From: an uncultured Lachnospiraceae bacterium
GTDB taxonomy: Bacteria; Bacillota; Clostridia; Lachnospirales; Lachnospiraceae
Assembly (NCBI GenBank): GCA_937920345.1
Contig: CALGVA010000066.1
Coordinates: forward strand, 1-64,000
Length of the DNA stretch: 64,000 bases
Direction: 5' to 3'
Below, piece after piece: positions 26,863 to 36,389 of the stretch (position 1 is its first letter; each line of letters opens with the position of its first letter). Position numbers and translations under genes: made by a program. The notes beneath the pieces are model-generated. The model was not told the DNA's origin, ran no database searches, and saw nothing but the letters and a program-made list of their open reading frames with translations.

Positions 26863-27258
26863 CTATGCAAATTTGGCCAGAACGCCATTGACGAATCCGG
26901 AAGATGCATCCTGTCCGAATTTCTTGGCAAGCTCCACCGCCTCATTGATTGCAACGCCTGTAGGTACGGAATCATCATAATGAATCTCATAGACCGCCAG
27001 TCTTAATATCGTCAGATCCACTTTGCTCATTCTGACCGTACTCCAGCCTTCTGCCTTCTCATTCAGCTGCGCATCTATTTCATCAAGCTTCTGCTGAATT
27101 TTGTGGTATTTGTCTAAAATATAATCGGCATCTTTATCCTGCGCGGCATCCTCGTCCTCAAAAAACAGACGCTCCTGTTCCGTCATCTCTTCTATACTGT
27201 TAAATTCTATGCGAAACAACAATTTGAATATCTGTTCCCGCAATTCTCTTCTGCTCAT
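26863..27258 (-). CDS. nusB: transcription antitermination factor NusB
   Basis: 131 residues, all-helical. SRRELREQIFKLLFRIEF opens the protein and SVPTGVAINEAVELAKKFG is the conserved RNA/NusE-contact region near the C-terminus. It helps rRNA transcription complexes resist termination. The ATG at 27258 follows AGGAGCTATT. asp23 precedes it, the usual clostridial arrangement. Confidence 0.94.
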   Translation of the reverse strand: MSRRELREQIFKLLFRIEFNSIEEMTEQERLFFEDEDAAQDKDADYILDKYHKIQQKLDEIDAQLNEKAEGWSTVRMSKVDLTILRLAVYEIHYDDSVPTGVAINEAVELAKKFGQDASSGFVNGVLAKFA

Positions 27259-27311
27259 AATAGCTCCTGTTTTCGTGTAACGCCTATCCGCCACGTTTTA
27301 TCGTATATGTC

Positions 27312-27701
27312 TTATGAATGTACTACATTAATACCTGCTATGCGGATATTGACATCTGTTACATCCAGTCCCGTCATATTCACAATGGCATTCTTAACCT
27401 TATTCTGAACACGCTGGCAAGTAGCCGGAATATTGAATCCATACTCCATGGTAATGGCAAGCTCCACTTTAACTTTCTTGTTAAAGATCTCCACTCTGAC
27501 GCCCTTGGCAAGTCCTTTGACACCGACCCGGCTCAAGAATTCATTCGCCATATTACCATTCATCGCTGCGACACCGTCCACTTCCGTCGCTGCGAGCGCA
27601 GCGATCATTGCCACCACATCATCCGCGATCTTAACCGTTCCGAATTTCTCGTCTTCCTGCAGTACATAGGTGTTCTTAGCTGATTCCTGTTCCATATTCA
27701 T
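27312..27701 (-). CDS. yqhY: Asp23/Gls24 family envelope stress protein
   Basis: 129 residues from the ATG at 27701 (NMEQESAKN), which has AAAGGCG upstream. The longer frame runs through the repeat array and is not credible. Family features are GTVKIADDVVAMIAALAAT, VDGVAAMNGN and a C-terminal VKVELAITMEYGFNIP. In B. subtilis YqhY lies next to nusB and has been linked to control of acetyl-CoA carboxylase activity. The function here is inferred from family and context only. Confidence 0.88.
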   Translation of the reverse strand: MNMEQESAKNTYVLQEDEKFGTVKIADDVVAMIAALAATEVDGVAAMNGNMANEFLSRVGVKGLAKGVRVEIFNKKVKVELAITMEYGFNIPATCQRVQNKVKNAIVNMTGLDVTDVNIRIAGINVVHS

Positions 27702-27771
27702 CTTCCACGCCTTTCTTTCATTTGGGTCTAGTATATCAAAAATTATCATTTTTGCATAGTCCAATTCCATG

Positions 27772-27874
27772 AAGTAAATCTCTCCGAAATTAACTTCAAG
27801 TAAATTTCTGCAAATTAACTTCATGGAAATTTCTCCGAGATTAACTTCAAGTAAATTTCTCCGAAATCAACTTC
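27772..27874 (-). repeat. four tandem 26-bp repeats upstream of the asp23 gene
   Basis: Copies run 27772-27797, 27798-27822 (25 bp), 27823-27848 and 27849-27874, each a variant of AAGTAAATTTCTCCGAAATT plus AACTTC. They fill the leader or promoter region of the asp23-to-recN operon. They could bind a regulator cooperatively or be simple slippage products. Confidence 0.8.
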
Positions 27875-27895
27875 TCGAGTTTTGCTTCGCAAACT
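27871..27895. repeat. short palindrome after the transglutaminase gene
   Basis: CGAGTTTTGC-TTCG-CAAACTCG folds into a strong hairpin just past the lipoprotein stop on the minus strand. No T-run follows. A related CGAG...CTCG palindrome appears in the trpX leader at 47228. Confidence 0.5.
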
Positions 27896-27920
27896 CGTAT
27901 TTCGCATGCCGGTTCTTTTT

Positions 27921-29096
27921 CTAGAGCCAAAAGCTCATACTGTATTGTTTCTCATCATCCGAATAAGACACCACCCCGTCAGGACAGTCCAGATAGCGAA
28001 AGATTCCCTGATTCTTGATCAGCGCCTCCTCCATCTGACCGTATACTTCGTAGTCTGCACATTTTAAAGTCACATAAGCGCTTCCCTTCTCATATTCTTC
28101 CCGAAAAATCCGTTCGATCTGTTCCTCATTCCACTCCGTAAAATAAAGTCCTTCCCTCACATAATAGTTATCCTCCATGGAATCGCACAGCGGCAGCTCC
28201 ACTACGTTATCCAGCGTATGCGTCAGATTCATCTGCGCAGTAGTTACACACAGATAATCATAGTTAATCGTCGGGATCTTCTCAACCGGATAGCCGGCCG
28301 CGCCGCCTACCGCCTGATAGGACGCGTCTCCCCAGGTCGTATCTACATAGTAGTAACTTCCGTCTATCTCTACAAGATTCCATGCATGTCCCTCACCGCC
28401 GATCACACGTCCCAGCACAAGCGTCGATGAGATCCCTGCCTCGTCCAGAAGATACTGTGTAGCCTTGGCATATCCCTGGCAGACAGATCTGCCCTCTATA
28501 AACACCGAGCAAATATTCTGGTTGTTCTCCACCTGAGCGTCATACTCCGTATGGTGGATCAGGTATTCATATATATACTTCACCTTTGTATAGTCATCCG
28601 CATCCTCGGGCATGCCCGCAAGGCATTGGTTTACATAAATATCTATCTGTTTCTGCTTTTGGTCAATCTCCTCCTGACTGAACCGATACGTCCCCGTAAA
28701 CGTAATTTTCTTTAGAATATCGCCCAGCGTATATTCCGTATAGGTATATCCGTCCACGTAGAAAATCTCCGGATGGTCGTTCAGTACACACTGAAAAACA
28801 TGGGCAATCTCTTCCTTATTACAACTGGAAAGTTTCACATCTTCTTCAAACTGTGTCAGTGCATCCCGGATCTCCAGATAGAGCTGTTGTTCCTCCTCCG
28901 GCAGCATACCGTAAGCATACCCGTTCTCCCGCTCCCGTCTGATCACCTGCTCCGCCGGCTCGCTCTCCTCCTGCTGCGCTCCAAGACTTTTCTGTTTATA
29001 CAGATCGCTCCTCTGACGAGGAAGCGTCTGCCATGCATAAGCCAGACACCCTGTAAGTATCAACATTCCCGTCAATAATATACCCGTTCTCTTCAT
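27921..29096 (-). CDS. transglutaminase-like lipoprotein
   Basis: About 391 residues. A lipoprotein signal peptide (LLTGMLILTGC, lipobox LTGC) would anchor it outside the membrane. A papain-like transglutaminase core lies at about 195-260. Its Cys is in EGRSVCQGYA, its His in GGEGHAWNLVE and its Asp in YYVDTTWGD. Such extracellular domains act as proteases or amidases more often than as crosslinkers. The ATG at 29096 has GGTGA upstream; a GTG two codons earlier is possible. It has no obvious operon partner, lying between prfC and the asp23 operon. Confidence 0.85.
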   Translation of the reverse strand: MKRTGILLTGMLILTGCLAYAWQTLPRQRSDLYKQKSLGAQQEESEPAEQVIRRERENGYAYGMLPEEEQQLYLEIRDALTQFEEDVKLSSCNKEEIAHVFQCVLNDHPEIFYVDGYTYTEYTLGDILKKITFTGTYRFSQEEIDQKQKQIDIYVNQCLAGMPEDADDYTKVKYIYEYLIHHTEYDAQVENNQNICSVFIEGRSVCQGYAKATQYLLDEAGISSTLVLGRVIGGEGHAWNLVEIDGSYYYVDTTWGDASYQAVGGAAGYPVEKIPTINYDYLCVTTAQMNLTHTLDNVVELPLCDSMEDNYYVREGLYFTEWNEEQIERIFREEYEKGSAYVTLKCADYEVYGQMEEALIKNQGIFRYLDCPDGVVSYSDDEKQYSMSFWL

Positions 29097-29185
29097 ATGC
29101 ACTCACCCTCATCATCAATCGGGCAGACCCGATTGCCAGATCCGCTCCGCGGACTCGAAATATACCGAAATTAATTCCTATATTG

Positions 29186-30778
29186 CTAGTTTCTTCCGAA
29201 CTCTGACAGGATCAGTCCTTCGTTTCGATCAACGGTCATTCCGATGCTCCACTGGTTAATAAACAGAAGCAGCGGATTATCTTTCAGATCTTTAATCTTC
29301 TTCAAATCAGAAGTTCCCGTCAGCTTATCAAGATCAATCTCCTTATTCTCTATCCAGCGGATGTGTTCATAAGGAAGATTCTCAAGTTTGATTTCCACAT
29401 TATACTCATTTTCCAGACGATATTTTAATACATCAAACTGCAGTACGCCTACCACGCCGACGATAATCTCTTCCATACCCGTATTATATTCCTGAAATAT
29501 CTGTATGGCGCCTTCCTGTGCGATCTGTGTGATTCCCTTCACGAACTGCTTTCTTTTCATCGTGTCGATCTGCCTTACTCTTGCAAAATGCTCCGGTGCA
29601 AAAGTCGGGATTCCTTCATACTCGAACTGTTCCTTCGGCATACAAATCGTATCCCCGATCGCAAAGATACCCGGATCAAATACACCGATAATATCTCCGG
29701 CATATGCTTCATTCAGTATCTTACGCTCGTCCGCCATGATCTGCTGCGGCTGCGACAGGCGCATGACCTTACCGCCCTGCACATGCTTCACTTCGGCACC
29801 GGCATCAAACCTTCCGGAACAAATGCGCATAAATGCTACCCTGTCCCGATGCGCCTTATTCATGTTCGCCTGAATTTTAAAAACAAATGCTGAGAAATCA
29901 TGTTCCACAGGATCAATCAAACCGATATCAGCCCTGCGCGGAAGCGGCGTTGTCGTCATTGCCAGAAAATGCTGCAGAAATATCTCCACACCGAAATTTG
30001 TAAGCGCCGACCCGAAAAACACCGGCGTCAGATCGCCTGCCTGTATCCGTTCCAGGTCATACTCTGCACTTGCGCCATCCAGAAGTTCTATCTCATCAAA
30101 TAATTGAGACTTATATTCCTCTCCGATATGTGCCGTCAGTGCAGCCTCATCCGCAACCGGAATCCGGGTGGCATGTCCCTCTTTCGTCCCTTTCTCGGTA
30201 TCCGAATAAGTGATCACACATTTGCTCTCGCGCTCATATACGCCCTTAAACCCTTTACCGGAACCGATGGGCCAGTTAATGGGGCATGTAGCGATCCCCA
30301 GTTCCTTCTCGATCTCATCTAACAGTGTGAATGTATCGTCGGCATCCCTGTCCATCTTATTAATAAAAGTGAAAATCGGAATATGACGCATGACACATAC
30401 CTTGAACAGTTTTCTCGTCTGCGCCTCCACACCCTTCGATGCATCAATCACCATGACTGCAGAATCCGCCGCCATCAGCGTCCTGTAAGTGTCCTCCGAG
30501 AAGTCCTGATGTCCCGGTGTGTCCAGAATATTAATACAAAACCCGTCATATTCAAACTGCAATACGGAAGAGGTGACTGAAATACCTCTCTCCTTCTCAA
30601 TCTCCATCCAGTCGGAAACCGCATGCCTGGCAGTCGCTTTCCCTTTTACACTGCCCGCCAGATTAATGGCTCCCCCGTACAGCAGGAATTTCTCGGTCAG
30701 AGTCGTCTTACCCGCATCCGGATGCGATATGATCGCAAAAGTTCTTCTTTTGTTTATCTCGTCCGCATAGTTGCCCAC
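29186..30778 (-). CDS. prfC: peptide chain release factor 3
   Basis: 530 residues. This translational GTPase recycles class-I release factors from the ribosome. The G1 motif HPDAGKTTLTEK, G3 DTPGHQDFSEDT and G4 FINKMDRDA are all present. The RF3-type C-terminal domains include VGVVGVLQFDVLKYRLENEY. The start is GTG at 30778 with GGAGGATAAAAAC upstream. deoB ends only 18 bases away, so the two may be cotranscribed. Confidence 0.96.
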   Translation of the reverse strand: MGNYADEINKRRTFAIISHPDAGKTTLTEKFLLYGGAINLAGSVKGKATARHAVSDWMEIEKERGISVTSSVLQFEYDGFCINILDTPGHQDFSEDTYRTLMAADSAVMVIDASKGVEAQTRKLFKVCVMRHIPIFTFINKMDRDADDTFTLLDEIEKELGIATCPINWPIGSGKGFKGVYERESKCVITYSDTEKGTKEGHATRIPVADEAALTAHIGEEYKSQLFDEIELLDGASAEYDLERIQAGDLTPVFFGSALTNFGVEIFLQHFLAMTTTPLPRRADIGLIDPVEHDFSAFVFKIQANMNKAHRDRVAFMRICSGRFDAGAEVKHVQGGKVMRLSQPQQIMADERKILNEAYAGDIIGVFDPGIFAIGDTICMPKEQFEYEGIPTFAPEHFARVRQIDTMKRKQFVKGITQIAQEGAIQIFQEYNTGMEEIIVGVVGVLQFDVLKYRLENEYNVEIKLENLPYEHIRWIENKEIDLDKLTGTSDLKKIKDLKDNPLLLFINQWSIGMTVDRNEGLILSEFGRN

Positions 30779-30796
30779 GTTTTTATCCTCCAGATT

Positions 30797-31948
30797 CTAT
30801 AGCATAGATGTACCGGCAAACTCCGGCCGTATCCCGAAATAATCGAGTACCGTTGCCCCGATATCCGCAAACGTATCCCTCGTACCGAGATTACCGGGAA
30901 CCACACCCGGTCCATACATAATGAACGGCGTATGTTCTCTGGAATGATCCGTCGATACGGTATATCCCGGATCACATCCGTGGTCAGCCGTGATCATCAG
31001 GATGTCCTCCTCCCGAAGCAGTTCCCGCAGCATGGGCAGTTTGTTATCAAAATCGGTAAGCGCCGCGGCATAGCCATCGATATCATTCCGATGACCGTAC
31101 AGCATATCATAATCTACCAGGTTAACAAAGCACAAGCCTTCAAAATCCCGCTTCATATACGCAATCGTTCTCTCAATTCCTTCTGCGTTGCCTTTGGTAT
31201 ATACATATTCCGTAATCCCTCTGCCGGCAAAGATATCCTTGATCTTGCCCACGGAGATCACATCCTTCCCCGCTGCTTTCAGCTGATCCAGCATGGTAAC
31301 TGCAGGCGGTTCCAATGAGAAGTCATGCCGCCCGGATGTTCTGGTATAGCTGCCGCTTGTACCGACAAACGGTCTTGCGATCACACGCCCGACGCCATGT
31401 CTGCCCTGCAGAATATCTCTCGCAATCTTACAATATTCATAGAGTGTCTCTACCGGAACGACATCTTCATGGGCCGCGATCTGAAATACGCTGTCGGCCG
31501 AGGTATAAACGATCAGTTTGCCGCTGCTTACATGTTCGTCACCGTAATCCTTAATCACTTCCGTACCGGAATACGGCCTGTTGCACAGCACACCCCTGCC
31601 CGTCGCCTTACTGAACTGCTCCAGGATCTCATCAGGGAATCCATTCGGATAAGTAGGCAGCGGCTGCTTCGATAAAATACCCGCAATTTCCCAGTGCCCT
31701 ATTGTAGTATCTTTGCCTTTTGATGCCTCTCTCATACGTGCAATTCTGGCTGTCGGCGCCGGCACTTTCCCGCCGCACTCCACGCCATCAATATTGAAAA
31801 GCCCCATCCTGCCCATGTTCGGCATATCAAACTTTGCACTGGAAGCCACGGAACGGAGCGTGTTGGTGCCCTTATCGCCATATTCAGCGGCATCCTCCAT
31901 CTCTCCGATCCCGAAGCTGTCCAATACAATCAAAAATATTCTTTTCAT
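30797..31948 (-). CDS. deoB: phosphopentomutase
   Basis: 383 residues of the alkaline-phosphatase superfamily. It interconverts ribose/deoxyribose 1- and 5-phosphates in nucleoside salvage. The start KRIFLIVLDSFGIGEMEDA supplies the metal-binding Asp. GKDTTIGHWEIAG holds the phosphorylated Thr. ILMITADHGCDPGY and DHSREHTPFIMYG supply the remaining metal ligands. GGAGGCGAAG precedes the ATG. No other deo gene is nearby. Confidence 0.95.
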   Translation of the reverse strand: MKRIFLIVLDSFGIGEMEDAAEYGDKGTNTLRSVASSAKFDMPNMGRMGLFNIDGVECGGKVPAPTARIARMREASKGKDTTIGHWEIAGILSKQPLPTYPNGFPDEILEQFSKATGRGVLCNRPYSGTEVIKDYGDEHVSSGKLIVYTSADSVFQIAAHEDVVPVETLYEYCKIARDILQGRHGVGRVIARPFVGTSGSYTRTSGRHDFSLEPPAVTMLDQLKAAGKDVISVGKIKDIFAGRGITEYVYTKGNAEGIERTIAYMKRDFEGLCFVNLVDYDMLYGHRNDIDGYAAALTDFDNKLPMLRELLREEDILMITADHGCDPGYTVSTDHSREHTPFIMYGPGVVPGNLGTRDTFADIGATVLDYFGIRPEFAGTSML

Positions 31949-32017
31949 TCTCAGCTCTTCGCCTCCGTATCTTAAAATATGCGCGTATAGTATACCATAT
32001 ATTTACCGATCGTGCAC

Positions 32018-32734
32018 TTAATTTGAATTGACGGTACTGATCACCACCGATTCCGCACTGACGCCGGTCTTACGGATCACGATGTCTTCGATCTGTGCCC
32101 GCTGCGCCTCCGTCAGTTCCGCTGTATTGACAACCACATCCACACTGTCGCCGTCTATGCTGACGATCGCATCGTCAAATCCTTTTGCCTCCAGCAGAAT
32201 CTCTGCCGCCGTCTCTTTCTCCGCAACATCCGTCATGGAAATCATGCTGTTTACCGCTTCCTGCTTCTGTGTTTCGCTGATATTAGCATTGTTGATAATC
32301 TCTAATAGTGTTTCTTTGTTCTGCGCACGCGTCTGTTCTTTCTGCAATTTTGCACCGGAAAGTCCCGCTACAGTACCGGAAGAGGTAAACACCGCTTCTC
32401 CCGGAACGTCTTCCATCTGTTCTTCCGCTAATGCCTCTGCAAGTTCTTCGTCCACACCGCCGTTCTCCGCCATCGTTACGTCCGTATCCAGACTCTTGAT
32501 CTCTCCGGAAGCCTGCTCAATATCCTCCTCCGACAGATCCGTAAATGCCGCGTAATCAGACTCATCACTTCCGAGTGCCAGATTACCCATGTCGTCAGTG
32601 GTAATTTCACCGTTAACTGACATTATGTCCTCTTCCGTTACTTTTGTTCCCGCAAAATTCAGGTAGCCTGCTACGGCGATCATGATTGCAAGCGCCGTGA
32701 TCATCATCTGGTTCTTCTTGATCATATTTTTCAA
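32018..32734 (-). CDS. spoIIIAH: stage III sporulation protein AH
   Basis: 238 residues. A single N-terminal membrane helix (MMITALAIMIAVAGYLNF) is followed by an acidic linker and the ring-forming YscJ/FliF-like domain (ILEAKGFDDAIVSIDGDSVDVVV). In B. subtilis it pairs with forespore SpoIIQ to form the feeding-tube channel. The start is TTG with AAGGGGAGAAAAAA upstream. It is the last gene of the spoIIIA operon. Confidence 0.93.
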   Translation of the reverse strand: MKNMIKKNQMMITALAIMIAVAGYLNFAGTKVTEEDIMSVNGEITTDDMGNLALGSDESDYAAFTDLSEEDIEQASGEIKSLDTDVTMAENGGVDEELAEALAEEQMEDVPGEAVFTSSGTVAGLSGAKLQKEQTRAQNKETLLEIINNANISETQKQEAVNSMISMTDVAEKETAAEILLEAKGFDDAIVSIDGDSVDVVVNTAELTEAQRAQIEDIVIRKTGVSAESVVISTVNSN

Positions 32735-32756
32735 TTTTTTCTCCCCTTTACACTGA

Positions 32757-33383
32757 TTATTTTTTCATCTTTACTATTTTTATCTTATTCGCTTCGATAT
32801 CAAATAATACCTGAATTGCCTCTATTATATTTTCTTGTACACTCTGCGACCCGGCCCCCTGTGCAATCACAACGACTCCCTCCACCGCCGGCGGTATCGT
32901 CATGATCACATACGGCACGTTCTGACCGTTTACGTCCGTCGTATAGATCGTACTCTTCTCAACCCTGCTCTCCCCGATGATACGGCTGCCACCCGCCGAA
33001 TCCGTTTCCGTCGTATCGGAATAAGTCTCGGGACCGTCCTTCTCAACAATCTTGTGCTCGGACTCTCGCAATGTAATCAGCACCCTGACATGACCGACGC
33101 CGTCCACATACCTGAGTGTATCTTCCAGCCTCTCCTCCCAATACTCCGCATAATCATCCGCCTCGCTCCCGGTCCGAACCTCCGCTCCCGTTTCATCTAC
33201 TGCTGTATGATTTCCGATTGTACCACCTGTTCTGTCCGTTATACCGGACTTTATCGTTTTCGGTTGTGACGGTATTGCGATTATACATAGAAGGACTCCC
33301 GCCAGAATCATAATCAGACATTGATCTTTTCTGAGTTTTTTTCCGCCTGTCAGCTTCTCGATCAATTTCCTGCTATTCTCCAA
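32757..33383 (-). CDS. spoIIIAG: stage III sporulation protein AG
   Basis: 208 residues. One membrane helix (CLIMILAGVLLCIIAIP) is followed by a ring-building domain (DTLRYVDGVGHVRVLITL ... VPYVIMTIPPAVEGVVVIA). It forms the large mother-cell ring of the SpoIIIA-SpoIIQ complex. The start is TTG, overlapping spoIIIAF by 11 bases with GGAGGTGTT upstream. Confidence 0.92.
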   Translation of the reverse strand: MENSRKLIEKLTGGKKLRKDQCLIMILAGVLLCIIAIPSQPKTIKSGITDRTGGTIGNHTAVDETGAEVRTGSEADDYAEYWEERLEDTLRYVDGVGHVRVLITLRESEHKIVEKDGPETYSDTTETDSAGGSRIIGESRVEKSTIYTTDVNGQNVPYVIMTIPPAVEGVVVIAQGAGSQSVQENIIEAIQVLFDIEANKIKIVKMKK

Positions 33384-34059
33384 GATATAACACCTCCACT
33401 CTGTCCTCGGCTATCCCCAGTGTCTGCGCAAAAACATCTTTCAACTCCTGTATGCTGCCGTCCGCCCCGCCGGTCCCGGTCTTCTCCGTATTCCCATTGT
33501 CTCCCACAACGATCTCATTGATCCGAATCAGTCCCGCTTCATCCGTTTCCGGCAAACCGCCCTCATCCCCCGCCGCCTTCTCATTTCCGTCTTCCTGCAT
33601 ACTGATCCTGCTCCCGCCGGACTTTTGTACTGTAATCCGCACACGCTCAAAAACCAGTTCCTCCCCGCTCCCCGTACCCGCCGCTTCGCCGCTCTTTCCC
33701 AGATCAATCGTCACTTCTGTAACCTGCTCACCGCGTTCCGCAATCCTGTCGTTAAGCCTGCTCCTGATTTCCTCCTCGATTTGCTGTATCACTGCCGCCT
33801 GCGTGGAATCCGTCACATAAGACATCTGATATCCTGCTTCGCTTCTCTCCATGATCTGCTCCATCATCCTCGCCGCTTCCTCCTGCCATCTTGCGGCTAT
33901 GTTATCAGAATCAGATACAAACGGTCTGACAAACAGCAAAAGGACTATAACACCCGATATTATTTTCATATATTTCTCGTAATGCCGCCCGGCTGCAAAA
34001 TGCATTACCGTCTGGGCAATAATCATAAACATCCCGATCTGTCTGATATTCTCCAGCAT
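33373..34059 (-). CDS. spoIIIAF: stage III sporulation protein AF
   Basis: 228 residues from the ATG at 34059 (LENIRQIGMFMII); the frame upstream overlaps the spoIIIAE end and is not used. Two membrane helices span about residues 5-55. A soluble domain follows with YVTDSTQAAVIQQIEEEI, and the low-complexity C-terminal part is rich in Gly and Glu. It is a component of the mother-cell feeding-tube platform. Confidence 0.9.
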   Translation of the reverse strand: MLENIRQIGMFMIIAQTVMHFAAGRHYEKYMKIISGVIVLLLFVRPFVSDSDNIAARWQEEAARMMEQIMERSEAGYQMSYVTDSTQAAVIQQIEEEIRSRLNDRIAERGEQVTEVTIDLGKSGEAAGTGSGEELVFERVRITVQKSGGSRISMQEDGNEKAAGDEGGLPETDEAGLIRINEIVVGDNGNTEKTGTGGADGSIQELKDVFAQTLGIAEDRVEVLYLGE

Positions 34060-34067
34060 GTTTATCT

Positions 34068-35135
34068 TCACATCCTTCCGCTTGTTGTGTAGGTAATAAT
34101 GGCGATCTGTATCACAAACATACCAATAGAAGAAAGGGCTATTTTTAACAGCATGATGTTGCCGTCCCCCACGCGGTTGGCACAATTGGTCATCCGTTTA
34201 TCGCTGACAATGCCGATCAGCGCCGCGCTGAGCTTGATCACCCCGGAAAGCAGCGCCAGTTTCAGTACCGGAATACAGCACAACACGATCAGCACAAGTG
34301 TGATATACAGCCCTATGCTGTTCTTGACAAGCACTGCCGACCCGATCACCATCTCAAACATTCCTTCCGTCAATCCTCCGATTGCCGGTATCGCTGACAT
34401 TGCTTTCTTAAGCACGGAAGACTGCAACGAATCTATTACAGGTGTTATCATTGCTTGCAATATACTGAATCCCGTGATAACTCCAAGCGTAACCTTGATG
34501 CTGACACTGATCACCTTACTCAGAAGCTCTAATAACAGCGTCAGCTTTTCTTCCATCCATACGCCATTGATGACTGTCAACAGTATATAGGTGTACACCA
34601 TCGGAAGGAGAAGTGTCAGATAGCCCCATTCTATCAGGTAGACAATAAAAAGTAAGATCTGGTAATACACGGACGCAGATGCGAGACCGGACGCGCTTCC
34701 GACTGCGATCATATAAGTCGGAATATACAGCTTCATAAACATGGTGACCGTCTCGAGAATCTCCCGGACGACGGAAGCCGCTCCTGCAAAAGACTTCATA
34801 AGTACGGCTATCATAAGCAGATAGACAAAAAAGAAAGCGATGTCAGACACCTGATGATCCTGAAACAAATCTGCAAAATTGACAAACAGCGCTGCCACAA
34901 CACCCAGTACAAGAATTGTAACAAACAATGTCTTAAACTCTCCTGTCTGGGAATTAATAACGCCAGTTATTCCGTTTCCGATTTCTTTCACGGCTTCCCA
35001 CAATCTTCCCTGCAGAATCAGATTCATGACTGTTCTCCCGTCAAATGTATACTCGGGAAACAGCTGCCCGAAATCAATCGCCGCCTGATCCATTCCCATC
35101 TCTTCCCAGACCATGCCGCTCTCCGCAATCCCCAT
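34068..35135 (-). CDS. spoIIIAE: stage III sporulation protein AE
   Basis: 355 residues with about seven to eight hydrophobic helices and the family segment AIPAIGGLTEGMFEMVIGSA. GGGGGAATTCAT precedes the ATG. It is somewhat shorter than the B. subtilis protein because the N-terminal signal-like part is reduced. It is thought to be the export-gate-like membrane component of the channel. Confidence 0.93.
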   Translation of the reverse strand: MGIAESGMVWEEMGMDQAAIDFGQLFPEYTFDGRTVMNLILQGRLWEAVKEIGNGITGVINSQTGEFKTLFVTILVLGVVAALFVNFADLFQDHQVSDIAFFFVYLLMIAVLMKSFAGAASVVREILETVTMFMKLYIPTYMIAVGSASGLASASVYYQILLFIVYLIEWGYLTLLLPMVYTYILLTVINGVWMEEKLTLLLELLSKVISVSIKVTLGVITGFSILQAMITPVIDSLQSSVLKKAMSAIPAIGGLTEGMFEMVIGSAVLVKNSIGLYITLVLIVLCCIPVLKLALLSGVIKLSAALIGIVSDKRMTNCANRVGDGNIMLLKIALSSIGMFVIQIAIITYTTSGRM

Positions 35136-35150
35136 ATGAATTCCCCCGTT

Positions 35151-35537
35151 CTATCCCGCAATGGACTGTATGCTCTCAAGAAGCGCCATCAATACAGGCA
35201 TTCCCGTCAACAGAATATACAGTTTACCTACCATCTCAACTTGTCCTGCAATACCGCCATATCCCGCATCCTTACAGATTCCCGCACAGAACTCGCACGC
35301 ATAGGTCGCTCCCACCGCCTTCAAAAGCACACTCAAATAACTATAGTTATTGTTTAAGTACCCCCTGATCTGCTTCATCGCCGACAGAATCCCTTCGAAA
35401 TACTGCATGGCATATCCCATTATCACCAGGCACACTGCAATTCCCAGACAGACGCCGTATTCTGCCTTATAACTCTTAAGCGGAACGATCAGCAATATCC
35501 CCGCCACACCTACCAGCCCAATTTTGATCATTTCCAT
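35151..35537 (-). CDS. spoIIIAD: stage III sporulation protein AD
   Basis: 128 residues, four membrane helices, with the conserved LKAVGATYACEFCAGICKDAG followed by GQVEMVGKLYILLTG. Small membrane subunit of the feeding-tube complex. GAGGAGAG precedes the ATG. Confidence 0.93.
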   Translation of the reverse strand: MEMIKIGLVGVAGILLIVPLKSYKAEYGVCLGIAVCLVIMGYAMQYFEGILSAMKQIRGYLNNNYSYLSVLLKAVGATYACEFCAGICKDAGYGGIAGQVEMVGKLYILLTGMPVLMALLESIQSIAG

Positions 35538-35558
35538 GAATAGCTCTCCTCTGTGCCC

Positions 35559-35753
35559 TTATAAAGTGAACAAATCCTGTATCATGACAAACAAATCATA
35601 TATATAAGGAATGATCCATGTTAAAACAAGAATTAACCCGGCAAGACTGATCAGAAAGGCATGTTCCTCTCTACCGCTATGCTTTAAAACCTGATTTAAT
35701 ATTGTGACCAAGATACCGACCGCCGCTATCCTGAATATAAGGCTTACGCTCAT
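35559..35753 (-). CDS. spoIIIAC: stage III sporulation protein AC
   Basis: 64 residues from the ATG at 35753, which has GGAGGAAAAG immediately upstream; an in-frame ATG four codons earlier forms part of that ribosome site. Two membrane helices (IFRIAAVGILVTILNQVL and ISLAGLILVLTWIIPYIY). Typical SpoIIIAC length. Confidence 0.92.
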   Translation of the reverse strand: MSVSLIFRIAAVGILVTILNQVLKHSGREEHAFLISLAGLILVLTWIIPYIYDLFVMIQDLFTL

Positions 35754-35870
35754 CTTTTCCTCCATTTTAAAGTAATCTACACTTTTAACATATCAACCGA
35801 TATCCTAAGCTTATCGACTGTATTCCGGAATACTCTTTCAAAAAAATGTCTTCAAATCTGCATCTGCCTG

Positions 35871-36389
35871 TCACAATAGCAGAATCGTCAGAAATACTCC
35901 CGCCAGCACACTTACACTGAGCAGCATTCTGGCCCGGTTCTCATAAGCATCTTCCGCCTGTCTGCATTTTCGGTTCAAAAGGTCCATAGATTGTCCAATG
36001 TTTTGTGCCTGTAATTTTTCTTCCTGCAGCCCGAGATTCTGCGGTAAATTTATCAATATATTTTTCTCCTCCCCGGTCAGCGGCGCTTCCCGCAGACATT
36101 GACGCATTTGCTCTTCCCATACCTGATCAAACCCTGCACCTTCGCACTGATTGATGCGCTCATATATCTGATAAAAATATGGTCGATACAGCACGTCGCA
36201 ATATTCTGCGAGAAAAAGACAGATTTCCGGAAGCGTATGTTTGCCGTAACTGATCTCATCCTGCATTCTCTTAATGATACGGATCAACTCCCTAAGATGT
36301 CGAATCCTGCTCTGTTCTTCCGCAATCTTGCTGATCCCCCAGCCGATACATCCCGCTATAATACAGAAAAAACCTGCTAATTTAAACAT
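35871..36389 (-). CDS. spoIIIAB: stage III sporulation protein AB
   Basis: 172 residues. An N-terminal helix (FCIIAGCIGWGISKIAEE) and a C-terminal helix (LLSVSVLAGVFLTILLL) flank a helical cytoplasmic domain resembling GspF/PilC-type scaffolds. Its ATG overlaps the spoIIIAA stop. A 117-base spacer separates it from spoIIIAC; no terminator is visible there. Confidence 0.92.
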   Translation of the reverse strand: MFKLAGFFCIIAGCIGWGISKIAEEQSRIRHLRELIRIIKRMQDEISYGKHTLPEICLFLAEYCDVLYRPYFYQIYERINQCEGAGFDQVWEEQMRQCLREAPLTGEEKNILINLPQNLGLQEEKLQAQNIGQSMDLLNRKCRQAEDAYENRARMLLSVSVLAGVFLTILLL

